Source: Chloroflexota bacterium (GTDB taxonomy: Bacteria > Chloroflexota > UBA11872). Taken from it: a stretch of DNA of 64,000 bases. The stretch lies in NCBI GenBank assembly GCA_028873795.1, contig JAPPNP010000054.1, positions 1 to 64,000 of the forward strand, written 5' to 3'. The notes beneath the pieces were generated by a model that saw only the letters and a list, made by a program, of their open reading frames with translations, searched no databases and was not told the origin of the DNA. Shown here piece by piece: positions 34,192 through 43,468 of this stretch. A program made the translations under genes and the position numbers. The stretch's first letter is position 1. Every line of letters starts with the position of its first letter.

Positions 34192-35397
34192 CTAGCGCTC
34201 GATGAGGACGCGCTCGCCGTGGGTCAGCACCTCACACCCGTCCCTGGTGATCACGCTGGTCTCGCTGAAGGCGACGCCGAACTCTCCCAGCCGCCGCACG
34301 GCGATGGGGTGATGGAACACCATGCCCGGTTCGAGCACCGTGTCGTGATCGCGCTGGATGAACCCCGTCGCGTCGGCCCAGTTTGGCGGAAATCCCGCGC
34401 CGATGCCGTAGCCGAAGTTGCCGTGAAACACCAGGTCGTCGCCGGCCGCGGCGAGCGCGTGCCAGCCGATCTCGGCCACGTCGCGGGCGACTGCGCCCGG
34501 TCGCAGCGTCTCCAGCACGGCGTCGAGGGCGGCGGTGCAGGCGTCCGCCGCGCGCCGGACCTCGTCGGACGCCGGACCGATGGTCAGCGTGCGCATCTGC
34601 GGCGCGGTGTAGCGCTGGTGGCAAGCGCCGATCTCGAGCAGGACGTTGTCTCCCGCTTCGAGCGTGCGGCGCTTGTGGGTGGAGTGCAGGATGCCCGAGC
34701 GGCGACCGCTGGTGACGATCGGCGACAGGCAGGGATACTCGCCGCCCGCGCGCGTCATGGCCGCGTACGCCGCGCCGGCGACGTCCCCGTCCGTGACTCC
34801 GGCAGCCGCAGTCTCCACGGCGGCCTCGGTGGCCGCCCGCGTGGCCAGCGCCGCCCACCGGATGTGTTCGATCTCGGCGGGTGACTTCAGGCGCTTGAGC
34901 TCGATGAACAGCTCGCTGGCGCTGACGAACTCGGCCCCGGGCAGCGACTGCTCCAGTCCGGCGCGAAAGGCCGGCGTCTGCCCCCAGTTGGCGTCGTCGG
35001 CGCCGATGCGGCCGCGTTCCAGTCCGTGCTCGGCCAGCATGGACGCGGCGTAGGCCGGCCGGTCGCTTCCGGGCGGATAGCCCCGCAGGTCCTCGAACCA
35101 GACGCTGAGCCAGGCGCTGCCGAACTCCGGTGGGTCCATCGCGATGGCCGGCTCGCCGTGGCGGGGCAAGACCAGGCAGGCGGCGCCGTCCACGGCGAAT
35201 GTCTGAAAGCCCGAGAGATAGAACACGTTGGCCGGGTTCATCACCAGCAGGGCATCGAGTCCGGCGGCGTCCATGGCAGCGTGGGCGCGTCGCAATCGGC
35301 CGCGGTACTCGTCGACGGAAAATGCCAGCTCTTTGCCGACACCCTTCAAGTCGTCGGCCGGGAACTGTCCGCCGTCAAGGCTGCGGTGGATTCGCAT
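34192..35397 (-). CDS. M24-fold protein, ectoine hydrolase (EutD/DoeA)-like
   Basis: 401 residues from ATG 35397. Creatinase N-domain (RAHAAMDAAGLDALLVMNPA, VFYLSGFQTFAVDGAA) followed by the pita-bread domain. In metallopeptidases the motif would contain two Asp ligands; here it reads LLEIGACHQRYTAPQMRTL, with Glu and Ala at those places, a pattern I recall from ectoine hydrolase DoeA (ELAGVYKRYHCPMART). NFGYGIGAGFPPNW and VFHHPIAVRR complete the site. It likely cleaves a C-N bond without a metal. Paired with the EutA-like gene. An open frame extends to 35424. Confidence 0.78.
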   Translation of the reverse strand: MRIHRSLDGGQFPADDLKGVGKELAFSVDEYRGRLRRAHAAMDAAGLDALLVMNPANVFYLSGFQTFAVDGAACLVLPRHGEPAIAMDPPEFGSAWLSVWFEDLRGYPPGSDRPAYAASMLAEHGLERGRIGADDANWGQTPAFRAGLEQSLPGAEFVSASELFIELKRLKSPAEIEHIRWAALATRAATEAAVETAAAGVTDGDVAGAAYAAMTRAGGEYPCLSPIVTSGRRSGILHSTHKRRTLEAGDNVLLEIGACHQRYTAPQMRTLTIGPASDEVRRAADACTAALDAVLETLRPGAVARDVAEIGWHALAAAGDDLVFHGNFGYGIGAGFPPNWADATGFIQRDHDTVLEPGMVFHHPIAVRRLGEFGVAFSETSVITRDGCEVLTHGERVLIER

Positions 35398-35430
35398 GGC
35401 TACCTTCTCTGGGGAGCCCCACACGGCATC

Positions 35431-35537
35431 GTAGGGGCGGGTTTCAAACCCGCCCGTTCCCCACGCGGCAAGGACGCTCCGTGGGTCACCGAGGAATCAG
35501 CCGACCTGGATTCCGGCGTTCGCCGGAATGACGGATC
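35431..35537. repeat. Family B and inverted family A repeats
   Basis: 35431-35460 is a family B hairpin (GGGGCGGGTTTCAAACCCGC). 35505-35537 is an inverted family A copy (GGATTCCGGCGTTCGCCGGA). Together they fill the gap between the M24 gene and the aldo/keto reductase gene. Confidence 0.7.
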
Positions 35538-35584
35538 GGTACGCGGATAGTGTGGGGTGATTGGCAAGGGTGGCCTCCGCCACA

Positions 35585-36592
35585 TCAGCGGTACTCGTGC
35601 GGACCCCACGGGGCGTTGTAGTAAGTGGCTATGGCTCGTCCTGGCGGCGCCACCGCGTCCAGCCGCTCGCGATCGTCGGTGGTGACCTCAACGCTGATCG
35701 CGCCCAGGTTCTCCGCCCACTGCTCCGGGGTGCGTGGACCCACGATGGGGCTCGTGATCCCCGGCTGCCGCATGTTCCATGCCAGGGCCAGCTGGCCGGG
35801 CGTGCAGCCCTTGTCGTCGGCGATGGCCGTCAGCTCGTCCACCACGGCAAACGCCGGATCGGTGAAGAGGCCACGCTGGCGCTGAGTCTCGACGCTGCGC
35901 TCGTAGCGCGATCCGGACGGCGGCGACGCGCCGCGGGCATACCGGCCCGTCAGGAATCCGCCCGCCAGGGGCGCCCAGGGAATAATCCCGATGCCGAAGT
36001 TCAGCGCCATCGGCACCAGCTCTCGCTCGATGCGCCGGTCGAGCAGGTGATACGGCGGCTGGTCGCAGATCGTGCGATTGAGTCCCAACTCGCGTGAGAT
36101 CCACAGCGACTCCACCACTTGCCAGGCCGGGTACGTGCTCGTGCCGACGTAGCGCACCTTGCCGGCGCGAATCAGGTCGTCGAGCGCGCGCAGCGTCTCG
36201 TCCAGCGGCACGTCCGTCACGGGCCGATGCACCTGGTAGAGGTCGATGTAGTCGGTTTGCAGGCGGCGCAGAGAGGCCTCGCACTGCTCGATGATGTGGC
36301 GGCGGCTGTTCCCCTGCGCGTTTGGGTCGTCGTCGTCCATGGGAAAGTGGACCTTGGTGGCCAGCACCAGGCGCGAGCGTCGGCCCGACCCGCCGAGCGC
36401 CTTCCCGACCATGGTCTCGCTGGTGCCGCGGCCGTAGGAGTTGGCCGTGTCCATGAAGTTGACGCCGGCATCGAGCGCGCGGTCGATGATGGCCTGCGTC
36501 TGGTCTTGATCGGTCACCTGGCCGAAGTTCCAGCAGCCCAGACACAGCGGGCTGACCCTGACCCCCGTGCGACCGAGATTGCGGTACTCCAT
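35585..36592 (-). CDS. Aldo/keto reductase
   Basis: 335 residues. NADPH-dependent reductase of carbonyl groups, cytoplasmic. The catalytic tetrad is visible: Asp and Tyr in NFMDTANSYGRG, Lys in LVLATKVHFPM and His in LYQVHRPVTDV. GKVRYVGTSTYPAWQV and GIIPWAPLAGGFLTGRYARG are standard strand ends of the barrel. EYRNLGRTGVRVSPLCLGCW at the start confirms ATG 36592. The C-terminal extension YYNAPWGPHEYR is short and normal. Substrate unknown. Confidence 0.92.
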   Translation of the reverse strand: MEYRNLGRTGVRVSPLCLGCWNFGQVTDQDQTQAIIDRALDAGVNFMDTANSYGRGTSETMVGKALGGSGRRSRLVLATKVHFPMDDDDPNAQGNSRRHIIEQCEASLRRLQTDYIDLYQVHRPVTDVPLDETLRALDDLIRAGKVRYVGTSTYPAWQVVESLWISRELGLNRTICDQPPYHLLDRRIERELVPMALNFGIGIIPWAPLAGGFLTGRYARGASPPSGSRYERSVETQRQRGLFTDPAFAVVDELTAIADDKGCTPGQLALAWNMRQPGITSPIVGPRTPEQWAENLGAISVEVTTDDRERLDAVAPPGRAIATYYNAPWGPHEYR

Positions 36593-36922
36593 GGCCCAGT
36601 CTCCCCGTGCGCGCCGTTGCCGCTAGGGCGAGTGTGTCACGCCGTCCGGCGACGCGCAGGCTGACGCACCCTGGGCGACGTCCGGGCTGGCCGCCGGAAC
36701 AATCGGCGAATTGCCGTCTGCTTCAGGTGTAGTCGCCGGGATCGGCCACGACCAGACCTGGTCCTTGGGGATGGGCTTCCACGACGTTGGCCGCAAGGTG
36801 GCGGCCTTTCGGGACGTCCGCCTCTTCGAGCCGGCGAGCACCGGTGGTCTTTACGCCGCGGGCGCCCGCGGCTGATAATCCAGCGTCAGCGCGGGATGCT
36901 TCTCAAGCAAGGACAAGATCCG
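36593..36922. other. Gap between divergent genes, no accepted gene
   Basis: A 72-codon open frame on the minus strand (36623-36841) is Pro/Ser-rich and has no family resemblance; I leave it out. CGCCGCGGGCGCCCGCGGC near 36855 is a GC-rich inverted repeat. No dispersed repeat family is recognised. Confidence 0.4.
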
Positions 36923-38023
36923 ATGCCGACGCCTTCTCCGAACGTGCCGCAAGTTGCGCCCTTGACGGCCAGTCAGATCGCCCAATTCAAGCGCGACGGC
37001 GTTCTCGTGCTTCCGGCGGTGCTCGACCCCGAGCTTTGCCGCCGCGCCCGGGACGACATGTGGGAGACGATTGCGGCGGACCTGCCCCGCATGAAGCGAG
37101 ACGATCCCTCGACGTGGGGTCCGATCACTGAAGAGGAAACCGCCGGCTTCAGCACCCGGCGTCCCGCCGACGGCGGCGAGCCGCTCTTGAGCGGCAAGGG
37201 CTACCGGTTGACTATTCGCAATGGGTCTGAAGATCTCGCGCTCGACCTTGGTCCGCGGGCGGCGTGGCAGGTCGCCGAGCAACTGCTCGGGAAGGACACG
37301 GTGGTATGGCCCGCCGGTCAGGACCAGTCGGGGTTTGCGACGGGCCCCTGCTTTATGGACGACGGCGCCATGGAGAGCCTTGCGAGTCACCTGGGCCGGC
37401 AGATCGAGAATTATCGGGAAGCCGCGAGTTACACGACGGAGGACTTGCGGGTGCCCAAGACCGGACCGGTGTGGATGAACGGACAAGGGACACGCGGCCT
37501 GTATTGCACGCTGCCGAACAGCCCCTCGCCAGGGCCGAACTGGCGCGGCTCCCATTCCGACGGCCCGTGCTACGGCAGGACACGCCTACAGTTCGCCGCC
37601 TACATCGACGACCTTCCGCCCGCCTCCGGCGGCTTCACCGTGTGGCCGGGCAGCCACACGCGGATTTGGGAGCAGCAGTGGAAGGCCTTTCATGAGCACG
37701 GGACGACGCACACGGGCCAGCGCGAGCAGATGCGCATGGCGGGGGGCTATGACGCGCTTCCAGACCCGCTCTTCGAACAGATCAAGGCCGATACCCAGCC
37801 CTTCGAGACGCATGGGCCGGCTGGCACCTTGGTCTTGTGGCACACGAAGATTCTGCACATCCCCGGACAGAATCAATCCAGCGACGTCATCCGCCAGGCC
37901 ACGATCTACGGCTATCTCAAAACGCTAGAGTCGCTCTCCGATGCGCTGGCGATGGACGATGACGGCGGCGGCATCTGGCGCGACTGGTCCGATGAGGTGC
38001 GCGCGATCGACGAGCGAAGCTAG
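36923..38023 (+). CDS. Phytanoyl-CoA dioxygenase (PhyH) family protein
   Basis: 366 residues from ATG 36923; ATG 36896 is nine codons earlier. Fe(II)/2-oxoglutarate oxygenase. The triad is His and Asp in WRGSHSDGPCYG and a late His in VLWHTKILHIPGQN; FTVWPGSHTRIW is the core strand. N-terminal QIAQFKRDGVLVLPAVLDPE is the family's usual opening. It is only distantly like the PhyH protein at 17084 and has a longer insert around residues 80-190, so it probably handles another substrate. Confidence 0.85.
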   Translation: MPTPSPNVPQVAPLTASQIAQFKRDGVLVLPAVLDPELCRRARDDMWETIAADLPRMKRDDPSTWGPITEEETAGFSTRRPADGGEPLLSGKGYRLTIRNGSEDLALDLGPRAAWQVAEQLLGKDTVVWPAGQDQSGFATGPCFMDDGAMESLASHLGRQIENYREAASYTTEDLRVPKTGPVWMNGQGTRGLYCTLPNSPSPGPNWRGSHSDGPCYGRTRLQFAAYIDDLPPASGGFTVWPGSHTRIWEQQWKAFHEHGTTHTGQREQMRMAGGYDALPDPLFEQIKADTQPFETHGPAGTLVLWHTKILHIPGQNQSSDVIRQATIYGYLKTLESLSDALAMDDDGGGIWRDWSDEVRAIDERS

Positions 38024-38271
38024 ACGGGGAGAGAACGCTCGCGGAGAAGAAAGGCCGCCTAGCACGCCCTGGATAACGGCCTTGCGGTGCGCCAGGCCGG
38101 TGGCCTGACATCCTGGCCGCCGCGGGGGCTGGATTGAGCTGTCGCCATGCCCGGGTAGGAGTCGCCGTGGGGCAATGAGTGGCGCCCATGGCGGGTGATC
38201 GCTCCCGTGGTGCCGAGCGCTACCCCGAACCGCGTAAAGTGGACCCCACTCGTTGCCGGCGGAGTCGCCAC

Positions 38272-39363
38272 ATGGCAATCACCAAGCCCAACGGCCGGCG
38301 CGAGGCGCTCGGCCGGGGCTCCTATACGTTCCCTGGTCTCACCGTGCAGGTCGAGCGCACGGAGACTCTGATTCCCGTGCATGAGAATCAGTGCCCCTGC
38401 GGCTTCCTCTTTCAGCTGGCCAATGGTGAGTTGGTGGTGGGCGGGCCACGCACCGTCGAGCCCGAGCTCACCTGGCGCCGGTCGCGTGACGGCGGCGAGA
38501 CGTGGTACGCCGCGCCCGCCTGGCCCAGCTTCTACGTGCACCAGTTCGACGACGGCGAGCTGCTGCACGTGGGAACGCCCGGCGAACCGTGGCTGACGCG
38601 CGGCGACGCGCCGGGCGCCTATCGCTTTTCGATCCATCGCTCACACGACAACGGCCAGACGCATGCCCCGGAATCGGCGCTGATCTCGGGTGTTCCCGAG
38701 CTGGCGGTGGAAGACAGCGAGAAATGGGGGCGGCACGTCTGGGCGTATGTGGATCACGGCCTAGTCGCGCTCCGCGACGGGAGCCTCCTGGCCACCGTGC
38801 TCGGGAAGTTCGCCGGCGACGTCAAGCATCGGGTGTTCGTCATTCGCTCGGACGATCGCGGAGCAACCTGGCGATTTCGCGCGAGCGTGGCCTTTGACCT
38901 CAACCCGACCCACACGCACCACATCGAGGGATTCACCGAGCCCGACTTGCTGGCGCTGCCGAACGGCGACCTGCTGTGTTTCATGCGCACCGGTGGGCGA
39001 TACGAGGGGCGGCACACCGCGCTCGCCATGAGCCGGTCCGCCGACGACGGTCACTCGTGGAGCGCTCCGGAACCCGTCGCCGACCGCGGCGTCTTGCCCA
39101 AGGCCTGCCGCATGACGAACGGCGTGCTCGCCGTGATCTATGGCAGACCTGGCGACTGGCTCGCCTTCAGCCGCGACGACGGCCACACCTGGATGGGGCA
39201 CACCTGTCTCAACCTGGGCACCCAGGCCTGGGACTGCGGCAACTACGATTGGGTGATCGAGGTGGCGCCCGACACGCTGCTGGCCGCCTATGCCGAGACG
39301 GACCGAAACGACCCGCGTCGCAGCGCCATTCTCGGAACCTGGATAACCGTGAAGCCGACCTAA
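38272..39363 (+). CDS. Sialidase-fold (BNR/Asp-box) protein
   Basis: 363 residues from ATG 38272. Five Asp-box motifs mark a beta-propeller: SRDGGETW, SHDNGQTH, SDDRGATW, SADDGHSW and SRDDGHTW. It resembles exo-alpha-sialidase-like proteins annotated in environmental bacteria, although no complete arginine triad of true sialidases can be assigned by eye. There is no signal peptide at this start, so it appears cytoplasmic. Could be a glycosidase or a sugar-binding propeller. The frame is open to 38179 without homologous-looking residues. Confidence 0.78.
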   Translation: MAITKPNGRREALGRGSYTFPGLTVQVERTETLIPVHENQCPCGFLFQLANGELVVGGPRTVEPELTWRRSRDGGETWYAAPAWPSFYVHQFDDGELLHVGTPGEPWLTRGDAPGAYRFSIHRSHDNGQTHAPESALISGVPELAVEDSEKWGRHVWAYVDHGLVALRDGSLLATVLGKFAGDVKHRVFVIRSDDRGATWRFRASVAFDLNPTHTHHIEGFTEPDLLALPNGDLLCFMRTGGRYEGRHTALAMSRSADDGHSWSAPEPVADRGVLPKACRMTNGVLAVIYGRPGDWLAFSRDDGHTWMGHTCLNLGTQAWDCGNYDWVIEVAPDTLLAAYAETDRNDPRRSAILGTWITVKPT

Positions 39364-39410
39364 CCGGTTCTGGTCAGCGGCCCGAGTGGGGTTGAAATCC
39401 CCTCGGCTGG

Positions 39411-40013
39411 CTAGCGGGCGACGCCGTGGCGATGGGCCGGATCGATCACCCGCCGCACGCGGGCGGGGAACAGGCTCACGATGCGCGGCGCCATGTGGCG
39501 CATGCGCCTGGCGATGTGGCGACGCAGATAGATCATGCTGACGACCATGGCGAGCAGCGAGCCGAGCGCGGCCATGGCGCCCAGAGCGCCGCCAAACATC
39601 AGGCCCGCCAGAGCGCCGTTGGCGGCGCCAAGCGGCACCACATCGACTCGGGTATAGAACGACTTGAAGCCAAAGCCCCAGTCCACGCCCCAACCTTGGG
39701 AAACGTCCATGCCGGCGACCATGCCGGCGGTCGCGGCCACCGCTAGGCCGACGCCGAGCGCCCAGGTCACCCCGGCCACGTTCTTGAACAGCAGGCCCCA
39801 GACGAGGCCGAAGCCGATGAAGCTGAAGACTGGGATGTGCACGGTCATGTTGAGGTTGTAGAGATCGCCCTCGTCAATGACTTGGGGGGCGGTGAATACC
39901 AGCGGCATCCAGATCGCGGCGATGATCGCCCCGATGACCAACCCGACCTTGAATCCGCCCCATCCGCGCAGCCAGTCGGTGACGGTCTTGTTTTCGGCGA
40001 GGTCGTAGAGCAC
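39411..40013 (-). CDS. Multi-pass membrane protein, tandem paralogue 1
   Basis: 200 residues from GTG 40013. It shares its plan with the next gene: LYDLAENKTVTDWLRGWGGFKVGL at the start, a VIDEGDLYNLNMTVHIP-like loop, GLVWGLLFKNVAGVTWALGVG, GVDWGFGFKSFYTRVDVVP and a basic tail ending RVRRVIDPAHR. Four hydrophobic segments. Family not recognised. The retained start, the WGF..KSFY loop and the RVIDPA tail in both copies mark the functionally constrained parts. Confidence 0.65.
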   Translation of the reverse strand: MLYDLAENKTVTDWLRGWGGFKVGLVIGAIIAAIWMPLVFTAPQVIDEGDLYNLNMTVHIPVFSFIGFGLVWGLLFKNVAGVTWALGVGLAVAATAGMVAGMDVSQGWGVDWGFGFKSFYTRVDVVPLGAANGALAGLMFGGALGAMAALGSLLAMVVSMIYLRRHIARRMRHMAPRIVSLFPARVRRVIDPAHRHGVAR

Positions 40014-40132
40014 CGTCGGTGCTTTCCTATGGTCCGACGCGTGCGAGCACGGCGTTCGCGCCGACCGTGTGCGGGCGATGCATCAGCCACGCACTCAACA
40101 TCTGGGTGTCGGCAACCGTGAAGTGAGGACGA

Positions 40133-40732
40133 CTAGCTGTCGCTGCCGAAACGGTAGGCCGGATCGATCACCTGCCGAACCCGCACGGGGAACCGGGCCA
40201 CGAGGCCGGGTGCCACGCCGCGCATGCGCTTGGCGACGATGCGGCGAATAAACAAAGTGATGGCGATCGCGGCGCCAAACGCTAGGAGGATGGTGGTGGC
40301 TGCCACGGCGCCGAGATGGATGAGCCCCTTGACCGCACCGACGGCAAACCCCTGTGGCTCGACGTCGATGGGGTTATAGAACGTCTTTACGCCGAATTCC
40401 CAGTCCAGGGACCAGCCCAGGCCGGCGGCCAGTCCTTCGGACATGCCGGCGCCGACGCCCATGACCAGGCCGAAGCCAAGCAGCCAGGCAACTCCAGCGG
40501 CCAGGCGGAATAAGAGACCCCAAATGACGCCGGCGGCGAGAATGGCGGCGATGGGAACCGGTATGGCCATCGAGAACCCATAAAACTCGCCCACGTAGAA
40601 CAGCGGCGAGGCATATGAAATCGCCAGGTAGATGATCGAGACGAAGGCACCGATGTAGAGCCCAACCTTGAACCCTCCACGGCCGCGCAGCCAGTCGGTG
40701 AGCATCTTGTTCTCGGCAAGGTCGTAGGGCAC
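40133..40732 (-). CDS. Multi-pass membrane protein, tandem paralogue 2
   Basis: 199 residues from GTG 40732 (VPYDLAENKMLTDWLRGRGG), chosen by comparison with the paralogue downstream; GAGG lies upstream, and a GTG at 40747 also exists. Four hydrophobic segments, a loop DWEFGVKTFYNPIDVEP, and the tail RVRQVIDPAYRFG. Clearly homologous to the gene at 39411 and separated from it by about 120 bases, so an old tandem duplication. Function unknown. Confidence 0.65.
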   Translation of the reverse strand: MPYDLAENKMLTDWLRGRGGFKVGLYIGAFVSIIYLAISYASPLFYVGEFYGFSMAIPVPIAAILAAGVIWGLLFRLAAGVAWLLGFGLVMGVGAGMSEGLAAGLGWSLDWEFGVKTFYNPIDVEPQGFAVGAVKGLIHLGAVAATTILLAFGAAIAITLFIRRIVAKRMRGVAPGLVARFPVRVRQVIDPAYRFGSDS

Positions 40733-40899
40733 TGGCGCACACCTCACACTCTGAGCCGACGGACGGGCATCGGCGCCGAAACCTAGCCGCTATCGTGCCA
40801 CGTCAGGCAGGGGCGCTGCGATTCCCGCGCCATAACGCACGCCTGCGGCCGCTGTGCGATCTTCAGTCCGCGCTGCCGGCTGCCGAGGGAAAAAGGCCC

Positions 40900-42123
40900 A
40901 TGCCGCTGTTTGGAGAGCTCAAGCGTCCGGCGGATGCGGGCGAAATCCGATCGCTGACCTTTGACGAAACCGAGTTTCAGCGGCGGCATGCGGCGCTGCG
41001 GACCGCCATGGCGGAAGAGGGCCTGGACGCGCTTGTGTGCACTTTCGCGCCCAGCGTCTGCTATGTCAGCGGCTACGAGACGCTGGCGTCGTTCGTGCCG
41101 GCGTTCCTCATCGTCGGAATCGACCGCGAGCCCACGCTGCTGGTGGACGACTTCGAGGCCTTCAACGCCATGGTCTCGAGTTGGGTCGAGGACGTGGTCA
41201 CCTATCCGTGGTCGGAGGACCCCGCCGGTGCGCTGGTCGAAGTCTTGCGCAATCGCGGTTGGGCCAACGCGCGGCTCGGCTGGGAGCACCATCAGCACGG
41301 CGGGGCGCACCAGAGCTATCTGCACGCGGCGGAGTCGGTGGGCGGCTCGTGGAGCTACGTCCACTGGCTGGTGGACGGGGTGCGGGCACGGAAGAGCGCC
41401 GCCGAGATTGCGGCCATTCGGTCTGCCGGGGCGATCACGCCGCGCGGATTCGACGCCGCCAGGGCTGAGCTGCGCCCCGACGCGCCGGATACGGCCGTCG
41501 CGGCGGCGGCCTACCAGGCGCTGGTGGGCGCGGGCAGCGAGCGCATGTCGATTCAGCCCATCATCACCGCCGGCCGAAACTCCGGCATTCCGCACACCAC
41601 GTTTGGGCGTTCGCGGCTCACGCCCGGCCATCCGGTGATTCTGGAGTGGGGCGCCTGCGTCAAGCGCTACACCGCGCCCATGATCCGCACCGTCGTGATC
41701 GGCGAGTTGGCCGATCCGGTGTGGGACGCGATGTACGCGGCCTGCGTCGCGGCGGTGGAACGGACGATCGCCGGCATGCGGCCCGGCGTGTCCACGCTGG
41801 AGCTAGGCGAGCACGCCACCGAGCCGCTGGCCGAGCTGCCGTCGCGCGTGTTCAGGGACGGAAATCGCGGGTATTCGGTGGGCTTGAGCTTCGAGCCGGA
41901 CTGGATGGACGTGCCCGGCTTGCAGATTTGTCCCCGCAGCGGCCGAACCGAGCGATCAGTGGCCACCTACCCGACGCTCGAGGAGGGCCACGTGTTTCAC
42001 GTGCGGGCGGTGACGCGCGACGTGGGCCGTGCGGGCGTGGGCGTAAGCGAAACGGTGGCCGTCACCGCCGACGGCTGCGAGGTGCTCACCGACTACTCGC
42101 GCCACCCGATTGGCCTCAGCTAG
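40900..42123 (+). CDS. M24-fold protein, ectoine hydrolase (DoeA)-like
   Basis: 407 residues from ATG 40900 (MPLFGELKRPADAGEI). Second DoeA-type protein of the window: LEWGACVKRYTAPMIRTVVIG has Glu and Ala at two metal-ligand positions of true aminopeptidases. RGYSVGLSFEPDWMDVPG and TLEEGHVFHVRAV match the DoeA pattern well. Here the resemblance to DoeA looks closer than for the gene at 34192. It likely hydrolyses an ectoine-like or N-acyl compound. The frame is open to 40795. The next gene encodes an oxidoreductase on the same strand. Confidence 0.78.
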   Translation: MPLFGELKRPADAGEIRSLTFDETEFQRRHAALRTAMAEEGLDALVCTFAPSVCYVSGYETLASFVPAFLIVGIDREPTLLVDDFEAFNAMVSSWVEDVVTYPWSEDPAGALVEVLRNRGWANARLGWEHHQHGGAHQSYLHAAESVGGSWSYVHWLVDGVRARKSAAEIAAIRSAGAITPRGFDAARAELRPDAPDTAVAAAAYQALVGAGSERMSIQPIITAGRNSGIPHTTFGRSRLTPGHPVILEWGACVKRYTAPMIRTVVIGELADPVWDAMYAACVAAVERTIAGMRPGVSTLELGEHATEPLAELPSRVFRDGNRGYSVGLSFEPDWMDVPGLQICPRSGRTERSVATYPTLEEGHVFHVRAVTRDVGRAGVGVSETVAVTADGCEVLTDYSRHPIGLS

Positions 42124-42180
42124 CGAGGGGGTGTCCGTGCGCTATGTTGCCGCTTGGCGGGCGATTGAAGTCCAGGACTA

Positions 42181-43245
42181 GTGAGCGCAATGGACACAGC
42201 ACGGATCGGGGTCGTCGGCACTGGATGGTGGGCCACCGAGGCGCACATTCCGGGGCTCATCGAGCATCCGCTGGCCGAGGTTCCGGCGCTTTGCGATCTG
42301 GACGCGGCACGCGCGGCGCGGGCGGCCGAGCACTACGGCGTAGCCTCGGTCTACGACGACCTCGACCGCATGCTGGCGCGGGAATCCCTGGACGGCGTGG
42401 TCATTGCCAGCAGCAACGCCACGCATTTCGAGCTGGCGCGCCGGGCCATCGATGCGGGTCTGCACGTGCTGATCGAGAAGCCAATGACGGAAACCGCGCC
42501 CGAGGGCCGGGTGCTGCTGGAGGCCGCCGAGCGCGCCGGCACCGAAATTGTCGTCGGCCACACGTTTCATTACACGCGCCTGGCGCGGCGCGCCCGCGAG
42601 TTGATCACCGGCGGAGCGATCGGCGAGGTCGAATTGGTCCATAGCCTTTTCGCCAGCTCCGCCATCCAGCTCGTGCGGCAGCCGGACGTGTTCGAGGGCT
42701 GGGCCTTTCCGGTGCACGGCCCGACCGGACAAAACTTCAGCGCCCACGGGCAGGGGCAAAATCAGCTCACGCATTCGGCGGCGCTGGCGGCCTTCGTGAT
42801 TGACGACGGTCCCGAGTCGGTCCACGGGTATATGTCGAATCTCGAAGTGCCCGTCGACGCGGTGGACGTGCTGAGCGTGCGCTTCACCCGCGGCGCGTTG
42901 GGCACGCTGGCCAGCGTCGGGACCAAGCCCAACGACGACACCCCCCACAACGAGCTGCGCATCTTTGGCTCCAAGGGCTGGATGGAGATTGACATGGAGC
43001 GGGCGCCGCTGCTGACGCTGCACCGCTACGACGGCGGCGACGAGCAGCTGCGCGAGGACGACCCCTCGATGCACTACCCGCTGCGGGCGCCGGCCCGGAA
43101 TCTGGCCGACGTGGCGCTCGGCCGCGCGCCGAACCTGTCGCCCGGATCGATCGCCCAGTGGTCGGTGGAGATCGTCGACGCGGCCTATCGCTCGGCGGCC
43201 AGCGGCGGGCCCGTGACTATCGCGGAGCTCTATCGAACGGCGTAG
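42181..43245 (+). CDS. Gfo/Idh/MocA family oxidoreductase
   Basis: 354 residues from GTG 42181; ATG 42190 is an alternative. NAD(P) motif RIGVVGTGWWATEAHIPGL, EKP motif VLIEKPMTETAPEGR. The centre has GQNQLTHSAALAAFVIDDG where many relatives carry a Gly-rich Asp/His block. Third member of the family in the window and not a recent duplicate of the others. Located 57 bases after the DoeA-like gene, probably co-transcribed. Substrate unknown. Confidence 0.88.
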   Translation: MSAMDTARIGVVGTGWWATEAHIPGLIEHPLAEVPALCDLDAARAARAAEHYGVASVYDDLDRMLARESLDGVVIASSNATHFELARRAIDAGLHVLIEKPMTETAPEGRVLLEAAERAGTEIVVGHTFHYTRLARRARELITGGAIGEVELVHSLFASSAIQLVRQPDVFEGWAFPVHGPTGQNFSAHGQGQNQLTHSAALAAFVIDDGPESVHGYMSNLEVPVDAVDVLSVRFTRGALGTLASVGTKPNDDTPHNELRIFGSKGWMEIDMERAPLLTLHRYDGGDEQLREDDPSMHYPLRAPARNLADVALGRAPNLSPGSIAQWSVEIVDAAYRSAASGGPVTIAELYRTA

Positions 43246-43291
43246 TATGCGTTACGCCGTCCCGGTTTGGAATCCCGAATGTTGCCGTCTT

Positions 43292-43356
43292 GTCTCTCCG
43301 AACGAATGTTAGGAATCTAAGGGCGTTGCGCGTTCTTCCCACTCTTGGATTCCCCG
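43292..43356. repeat. Family C repeat, degenerate
   Basis: TCTCCGAACGAATGTTAGGA and AATCTAAGGGCGTTGCGC correspond to the family C left half; the right half (CTTGGATTCCCCG) is worn. No gene lies in 43246-43468. Confidence 0.6.
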
Positions 43357-43468
43357 CCTACCGCTTATTTCGGTCTCAAAGTTAAGCGCCGAACATGCCA
43401 AGAGACTCCCGCTCCCTCGGTGTGAGATTCCTCGCGCCGCACCCCCAGTGCGGCGATCTGAGGCGCAA

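Noticed and set aside
36623..36841. 72-codon Pro/Ser-rich open frame
   Set aside because: No ribosome site, no homology, lies in a divergent intergenic region.
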